A stretch of DNA of 64,000 nt from positions 4,228,501 through 4,292,500 of the forward strand of contig NC_065899.1 of NCBI RefSeq assembly GCF_905147045.1, read 5' to 3'. Origin of the DNA: Nymphalis io. Its lineage: Eukaryota > Arthropoda > Insecta > Lepidoptera > Nymphalidae. Within the stretch, counting starts at the first letter, position 1; the number at the start of each line of letters is the position of its first letter. The notes under the pieces were generated by a model. That model worked only from the letters and a program-made list of their open reading frames with translations, had not been told where the DNA came from and did no database searches. The translations under genes and the position numbers were made by a program. Below are positions 57,644 to 64,000 of the stretch, piece by piece.

Positions 57644-60555
57644 ATGTTCTCAAATTGTAGTATACTAAGTAGTGCATTTCTGTCGGTGTCTTCAGGTGAT
57701 GAATCATTGAGTGTCTTAAGTCTTCAAAGTGCAAATTCTTCCCTTCCACTTAACGCCAATCTCATTTCTCTCTTCTCTGACTGTGTGAAAAATTTCAACG
57801 TAGTTCACATAAATGCTCAAAGTATTCCGGCTCATTATCCTGACATGCTTGCGTCTTTTGAGTCCCTTAATTTTTCTTATTCACGCCATTTTAGTATCGG
57901 AATCATGGCTCAAGCCCTGTTTGCCGTCCACATCGTATTCTTTGCCAGGGTTCCATCTCATTCGTAATGATCGTAACAACAGGACTGGTGGTGGTGTGGC
58001 GATCTATCTTAGATCCTACATTCCTTTTAAAATTGTAAGTTCGTGGTGTCAGCCACCTCCTGTTGATTCTGCTGAACACTTACTGGTTGAAGTTTCTCTT
58101 AACCAGACAAAAATTTTGCTTGGCGTGTTTTATTGTCCCTCTCTACTAACGAATTTCTTTTTCTCTTTTGAAGCCCTTGTAGAAACGTTTGTCCCAAATT
58201 ATAGTCACACCATATTAATGGGCGACTTCAATACATGTCTACTGAAGGATTACAATAGGGCTAATAGGCTTGTATTTATATGTGAAGCGTGTAATATGCA
58301 CATTCTCCCCCTTACGGCGACCCACAGATTTCCAAATTCCACCCCTTCTTTTCTTGACCTTATAATTGTGTCTTCTCCTGATCTCGTTTCCAAGCACGAT
58401 CAGTGTCCTGCCGATGCTTTTTCCTGCCATGATTTTATTTTTCTTTCGTATAAATTGCGCCCTCCCAAAGTTAAACCTAAGATACTTCTGCGGCGTAATT
58501 TTGCTGGAATGGATGGCGAACGACTTTGTGCTGATGCCCGTTCGTTGCTCACTCAACTTTATGACGTTCATGCTCCTTGGCTAACTAAAGACATCAAAAA
58601 TAGTATACACAGGAAAAACGTTGCTAAAACAAAATATAAATTAAATAACTCTGAAGAAAATCGAAGGAAGTATCATAAAGCTAGGAATCGCTGCAATACA
58701 TTATGTAGGGATGCACAACGACGCTATATTCATACATCAGTCGAGGACGGCGACTCTCACAGAGTTTGGAAATTTCTTGAGACTGTTGGAGTTGGTAAAT
58801 CTTCTCAGAACTCATCTGTTCTTAATGTAGATACAGAACTCTTAAATCAGTATTTTTCTGTTCCACCGAACTCATTTGATAGTTCAACTAAATCACGTAC
58901 TCTTCACTCACTTTCTACGACTTCGACTCCTCTTTATCCTCTGTTCGCGTTAAGTCAGTTTACTGTATGTGATGTTAAGAAGAACATTCTGTCCGTCTCA
59001 TCCAATGCCATCAGCAGCGATAATGTGAGTCGTACTATGATCATTCCTCTTCTTGATATTATCGCTCCCGTGATCACACATATTCTAAATGAATGTGTCC
59101 CTTGCTGTATATTTCCTGAAGCTTGGAAGAGCGCTAATGTCCTATAGAGCTAATGTCATCTTCCAAAGAAAGCTAATCCTGTTTCGTTTTCTGATTTTCG
59201 TCCTATCTCTATTTTACTTTTCCTTTCGAAAGTTCTTGAAAAACTAATTCACTTTCAATTAAATCTCTTCCTAAACAAGAACAATTTGCTCAATCCCTGC
59301 CAATCTGGCTTTCACCCTGGACATAGTACGGTTACTGCCCTTATAAAAGTTACTGATGACATTCGTTGGGGTATGGACAATAAGCAATTCACCATTATGA
59401 CTTTGTTGGATTTCAGCAATGCTTTTAATAGTGTTGATTTTGATGTCCTATTTAGTCTGCTGCGTTCTCTTAACGTATCTCCTGCAGTCATTGACTTGTT
59501 TAACAATTACCTTCGTGGTCGTCGGCAGCGTATTCGCACTGATGATACTTGCTCATCATGGCGCGATATTTCTGCTGGCGTACCGCAGGGCGGCGTGTTG
59601 TCTCCATTACTCTTCTCTATTTTCATCAATTCGATTACTCATAACCTATCCTCTCTCTACCACATGTTTGCAGACGATGTCCAGATTTACACCCAGTCGA
59701 CTTTGGAGAATCTACCGTTGGCTATCGCAAGGATCAATAACAACCTCAATACCATTCTTGAGTGGAGTAAATCTTTTGGTCTTAATGTTAACCCTAGCAA
59801 ATCTCAAGCCAATAATTGGCAGCCAGAAACAATTATCAAAAGTTGACTGGTCTTCCTTGCCATCAATAATGTTTGACAATATTGTCATTCCTTATTGCGA
59901 TTGTGTTAAAAACTTGGGAGTTTTCCTTAATAATACTCTTAGCTGGACTCGCCATGTAAATGAGATCAGCAGGAAGGTGTTTGTTGCGCTGAGGTCTTTG
60001 CGTCGTCTTCGACATTTTCTTCCAATTCCTACTAAAATTATGCTCGCACAGACTCTACTCCTTCCTATCCTTGATTATGCTGACGCAAGCTTTGTTGACT
60101 TAACCGAAGACCAATTAACTAAGCTTGAGAGACTTCAAAATACATTTATTCGGTTTATATTTGGATTACACAAATATGACCACATTTCACAATTTCGTTC
60201 TCGTCTTAATTGGTTACCCATTCGACTTCGCCGGAATATTCACATCCTGTCTATTCTGTACTGCGTGTTGTTTCACCCTTATACTCCCCCTTACTTGAAG
60301 GAGAAATTTTTATTTTTAAGAAATCCTGGAGAAATAGTTCGTTCTGTAAAGAGATGGATTTTAAAGGTGCCCGAACATAAATCATCATTTTATAATAATT
60401 CTTTTACAATTCAGGCTATTAAACTCTGGATCGATCTTCCTATAAATATTCGGGAGGCCAAATCTATAAATATTTTTAAAAAACTTGTGAAAGATCACTT
60501 TTTGTCTCAAATGCCTTATATAGAAGGTGGATTACCAGGGTGGCGGCGAAAATGA
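57644..60555 (+). pseudogene. LINE ORF2 (endonuclease and reverse transcriptase), broken
   Basis: ORF2 begins near 57644. FNVVHINAQSI at about 57796 opens the AP-type endonuclease. A frameshift near 57885 leads into VSESWLKPCLP and GFHLIRNDR, then LMGDFNTC (about 58215) and the SCHDF block near 58425. Two stops at 59143-59151 sit beside a local repeat of gctaatgtc. The reverse transcriptase follows with QSGFHPGHST (about 59301), LLDFSNAFNSVDFD, GVPQGGVLSPLL and a catalytic FADD at 59667-59678. A one-base shift near 59812 moves the thumb domain to another frame, ending at 60555. The motifs are otherwise well kept, so decay is recent. Confidence 0.82.
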
Positions 60556-61664
60556 CGATACGTTATATAAGAAAACACTTGTAATGCTCGTTACAACGGT
60601 TACAATACCAATGCCCGATATATTTAAACTGGCGGTATTTATACAAAAACATCTTGACCTAATTTAATACTAAATTTACAAACTTAAAAGATAATATTAA
60701 ACATTGTTTATCTTAATTATTCTAATGATTATTTACGGACAACTATTATTTAATAATACAGGATTATGTAACATTAAATATTAAAGATTAATATATTACA
60801 CCGGAAGTTGATAAGCAGCAGATAACCTAGCCAGATCAGTTAAATAAGATTCAAGTAGCTTAATCCTTACATTATACATAATAAAACAAAATTATTATAG
60901 CATTGATTAATCGACATAATTTGAGAAAATATAAATAAACAACAAGCACTATTTATTAATTGCGCCGGAAGCTGACAAGCAGAAGGCGCCATTAATAAAT
61001 AGAATAATATATAATAAAATGTTCCAAGTATAAACAAATATGAATCAACTATTTATTTGATTATGAAATTACTAATTAAATTGTTAAACAGAAGTTTTAA
61101 TCTATACTTATAAATAATCATCAAGATGTACCCGAACTAGCCGTATATGCAGGACCGGAAGTATTAATTGATAACACTTATCACCAATAATTTCCTTTAT
61201 TTCAGTATTTCTTGTATTATTCATTTGCTTTTCTTTTTTCTTTTTTGTTACGTTTGAGGACTTATCGTTTTATTCGTTGTTGCTGTATATAGTATGTATT
61301 TATATCATATACTTATAATTTTGTATGTACTGATATTATAATTTATTTATGGATATATGTATAGTATGTGTATTTTATATTATATATATAAGTTGTTTTA
61401 TATTATATATGTATGTATAATATGTGCATTTTATATTTACATTTAATAATTGGTTTTGTTTTAATTAAATATTAATATTATTTTATTCATACCACCACCT
61501 ACCCCATAACCTATCTGTAATTACTTACACTCGGTTACCTGGAAGAGATCGTTGTGTAGCGATAAGGTTGCCATAATTGTACATTTATTTAGGCAATATA
61601 CATGTTTTGTATTTTTCTCTTTGTGGTGTGATGTACAATAAAGTATTAAAGTAAAGTAAAGTAA
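60556..61664 (+). other. LINE 3' untranslated region
   Basis: It is about 1.1 kb long. Three related short blocks recur: accggaagttgataagcagc (about 60800), gccggaagctgacaagcaga (about 60963) and gaccggaagtattaattgat (about 61153). A tata/tatgta-rich stretch follows at about 61290-61440, then the conserved-looking terminal part (61540-61664). It has no coding potential. Confidence 0.6.
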
Positions 61665-62620
61665 CCGAAACTGCTTCGTTATATGTAAATATGTTATTTT
61701 TATTTATTCGTTCTCTTTTTTATAATTTCCTAACGACAACATTATTTAACATTCTTCATGAATTTATAGCATTATTACATTCCGAGTCAAGAGGTTAACA
61801 TAGAAAGCTATGTGGCAACCATTCTTTAGTTATAATTTAATTGATTGTTTTAGATTTCAACTTCTGAGGAGAATGCTAATCCAGTACCATATAAAGATGC
61901 TGAATTACTATTGAAAACGGAAACAAAAACAAACAATGCAAAAGTTTTCGAGTTTAGTTGAAAAACAAAAAAATATTTTAATTAAAAAAAAGAGTAATAA
62001 ATTTTAAAAAGTAAAATTTAATAAGCTTATTTTGTTTTAATGAAATCCGAAAAAATATTTATCTCCCAAAACAGGGAATGCAGTTACTATGGCAACATTA
62101 TACGCAACATGAGCAAACTATCTCTGTCTCAATCGCGGTTTCACGGCCCCTTGGTCTATTTGTTTCTCTGTCTACAGGGTATACCTACAAAATACAAATA
62201 CTAATGACAATAGTTAGGTAAAATGGAAATGTCAAAATGACATTGATTGATGTTTGATTTTAAAAAAACTAACATTTCATTTACATCTTTAATTTGATCT
62301 TATTGACATAAGAATTAATTGAAATTTGAAATTAATAATTTATTGGCACATTGGTCAGTGAAGTTTACAAACAAAGTTTTTCTTACTTTAAATTTATAAA
62401 CAATGAATTCACGTCCGAATTGATTTGACACAACTTTTATTAATTACTCCCAACCCCTTCGTCTTCGTTTCTTATTACAATGTACACGTTACATGTTACA
62501 TCGTTTCTTATTAAAATGAAATAAAAATTAAATATAACCAAAGGCTTAAAAACAAATATTTTAAAGTATGCATACGTAAAATGAAATATATACTTTGTTA
62601 TTTGTTGCTATAGAAACAGA
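61665..62620 (+). promoter_or_regulatory. DPCD upstream region
   Basis: AT-rich, with no gene. At 62230-62242 TGTCAAAATGACA places TGTCA and TGACA back to back, about 380 bp before the DPCD start, echoing the TGTCA cluster upstream of DUSP11. The transcription start cannot be fixed from sequence. Confidence 0.3.
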
Positions 62621-62989
62621 ATGAAAAGAAAATTTAATTTGGTTGAAAAAATCGATTCCAGTGGACACCACAATAATAAAGAAGTTTTCTTTTCGGAGAC
62701 TGACACAGAATACAAAATGTACAAAAATACTATCTGGTACAATTTACTAATGAATGCAGAGAAAACTTGTTTAAAGGATGAACAAATTAAAAAGATTCAT
62801 TATAAATTTGATGATGGGAAGGAAATGGTTGAGGAATACAATGTTGACACAAAAGTGTTGCTAAGAAGAGCTTGGAAAATGAAGGGCAAACTGGGAGGAG
62901 AGGGTAAATGGTCTGTAGAATTAGGTGACCCTATTCCTGAAACAACACCAAATGCTGATTCTATTGCCATTATAGAAAGTAAAGATCAG
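62621..62989 (+). CDS. DPCD: DPCD coding exon 1
   Basis: 369 nt, 123 codons, ending ...SKDQ at CAG|GTAAGT (phase 0). The first 32 residues are polar and poorly matched to the family; conserved sequence begins at about residue 36. Confidence 0.93.
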
Positions 62990-63648
62990 GTAAGTTAAAT
63001 TACAAACTTGAATTTCAATCAATGTAATGTAAAAATATGAGCTAAGATGGTCCATTGGTAAGAACATGTGAATCTTAACTGATGATCGTGGGTTCAAACC
63101 CGGGCAAGCACCACTGAATTTTCATTTGCTTAATTTGTGTTTATAATTCATCTCATGCTTTATGGTGAAGAAAAACATCGTTTGGAAACCTGTGTGTGTC
63201 TAATTTTACTGAAATTCTGCCACATGTGTATTCCACCAACCCGCATTGCAGCAGCGTGTTGGAATAAGCACCAAACCTTTTCCTCAAAAAGAGGAGAGGA
63301 GGCCTTTAGCCCAGCAGTGGGACATTCACAGGCTGTTATGAATGTAAAATATATTCAAAACAATATTGATGTTTGTGTGACACAGTTTGTATCTACTATT
63401 ATATTTTTTAGCCTGTTTTGTTAAAACGGAACACAAGGGTTAATATAGAGTGGAGGATAAGAAATCTACCTTATCCTATAGAAACATATTCTATTAAAGC
63501 ACAAAATGGAGACAAGTCTATTATTATTAGTACTTCCAATAAGAAGTACTACAAAAAACTAGAGGTGCCTGAATTAGCGAGATTAGGTTTGCCAATTGAA
63601 CAAATGAATATTGATGCTACTCACAAATACAATACACTTATTATTACT
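62621..63648 (+). CDS. DPCD: DPCD protein, coding exons 1 and 2 (partial gene)
   Basis: This is the homologue of DPCD, the protein named from a mouse primary ciliary dyskinesia deletion and known to associate with the RUVBL1/RUVBL2 AAA-ATPases. Exons 1 and 2 give 202 residues. Clear family blocks are KIHYKFDDGKEMVEEYN and KWSVELGDPIPE in exon 1, and WRIRNLPYPIETYSI, STSNKKYYKKLEVP and a TLIIT end in exon 2. The first ATG adds about 32 N-terminal residues compared with the human protein; the in-frame ATG at 62717 (MYKNTIWYNLL) aligns better with the family start and may be the real one. The rest of the gene, at least one exon, lies beyond the window. Confidence 0.95.
62990..63411 (+). other. 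DPCD intron 1 with SINE insertion
   Basis: A 422-bp GT-AG intron of which about 302 bp is a family S SINE (63039-63340). The original intron would therefore have been about 107 bp (422 minus the SINE and one target-duplication copy). Confidence 0.9.
63039..63340 (+). mobile_element. Complete SINE (family S) in DPCD intron 1
   Basis: Sense to DPCD. The head GAGCTAAGATGGTCCATTGG and GGGTTCAAACCCGGGCAAGC is tRNA-like, and the body ends ...ggctgttatg. It is flanked by an imperfect target duplication, aatgtaaaaatat (63026-63038) and aatgtaaaatat (63341-63352). It is the same family as the copy at 32998 and highly similar to it, so both are probably fairly young. Confidence 0.88.
63412..63648 (+). 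CDS. DPCD: DPCD coding exon 2
   Basis: 237 nt, 79 codons, between acceptor ATATTTTTTAG and donor ACT|GTAAGT (phase 0). It encodes PVLLKRNTRVNIEWRIRNLP through YNTLIIT. The frame would hit a stop soon after if read past the donor, so another exon must follow. Confidence 0.93.
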
Positions 63649-63719
63649 GTAAGTAATAGATTTTATTATTTAAATTAAATGATAGAACAAATGTATGACT
63701 AACAAATGTTTACTTTTTG

Positions 63720-64000
63720 TTTTTTTTTTTATAGAATAGGAAGACGGACGAGCATAAGGGCTACCTGATGGTAAGTGGTCACCAAATGCCCTTAGACATT
63801 GGCATTGTATATCACTTACATAGGCAATGCGCCACCAACCTTGGGAACTAAGATTTTATGTCCTTTGTGTCTGTAATTACACTGGCTCACTCACCCTTCA
63901 AACCGGAACACAACAATATCAAGTACTGCTGTTTTGCGGTAGAATATCTGATGAGTGGGTGGTACCTACCCAGACGAGCTTGTACAAAGCCCTACCACCA
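63720..64000 (-). mobile_element. Family R retroposon in DPCD intron 2 (reaches window edge)
   Basis: The plus strand has a T-run (63720-63730), atagaataggaagacggacg and, at the very end of the window, acaaagccctaccacca. It is antisense to DPCD. The element's outer end may lie just past base 64000, so the length and target duplication cannot be judged. Confidence 0.75.

Larger units (their letters stand above)
56240..61664 (+). mobile_element. Near full-length, decayed CR1-like LINE
   Basis: A two-ORF non-LTR retrotransposon of the CR1/Jockey group. ORF1 (from 56354) is split by a family R retroposon. ORF2 carries an endonuclease followed by a reverse transcriptase, with frameshifts and stops. 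The 3' region ends with a segment containing ctggaagagatcgttg...cgataagg, then caataaag and a (GTAAA)n-type tail at 61637-61664; short tandem tails are typical of CR1/L2-like LINEs, which lack poly-A. The 5' end is not defined. It lies between DUSP11 and DPCD in DPCD orientation. It is inactive as it stands. Confidence 0.82.

Overview
The window is AT-rich animal DNA with short, spliced exons, GT-AG introns, tRNA genes with poly-T Pol III stops and many retroposons. The repeat families (a tRNA-derived SINE of the type common in nymphalid butterflies, a second tRNA-derived SINE-like family, a short poly-A retroposon, RTE-, Jockey- and CR1-like LINEs, hAT and piggyBac-like MITEs) point to a lepidopteran, most likely a butterfly. 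The family memberships are from recall and were not searched.

Two protein-coding genes can be supported. Most of the window (13161-54388, minus strand) is one gene encoding a DUSP11/PIR1-type RNA 5'-phosphatase of 207 aa. I rebuilt it by eye from eight small exons that join in phase with GT-AG introns. The exons are tiny (coding part of exon 1 is 23 nt, exon 3 is 38 nt, exon 6 is 41 nt) and intron 2 alone is about 25 kb. On the plus strand at 62621-63648 are the first two coding exons of DPCD, a ciliogenesis-associated protein that continues past the right edge. The two genes are divergent, with about 8.2 kb between their start codons, most of it taken up by a decayed CR1-like LINE.

Left flank (1-13160): a 5'-truncated RTE-like reverse transcriptase on the minus strand (1947-3150), a decayed Jockey-like LINE 3' end on the plus strand (3755-5040), two tRNA-Pro genes (TGG at 5405, CGG at 6826), a piggyBac-like MITE between TTAA sites (5978-6316) between the two tRNAs, repeat scraps, and a possible broken exon at 10422-10564.

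Middle (13161-54388): DUSP11 exons, with SINEs, retroposons, a hAT MITE with an 8-bp target duplication, a palindromic element at 26060-26318, several hairpins, and GC-richer patches that could be regulatory.

Right (54389-64000): DUSP11 upstream region with a cluster of TGTCA pentamers, a CR1-like LINE whose ORF1 is split by a 267-bp retroposon and whose ORF2 carries frameshifts and stops, then DPCD with a SINE in intron 1 and another retroposon in intron 2. I found no operon, CRISPR array or phage-like system.
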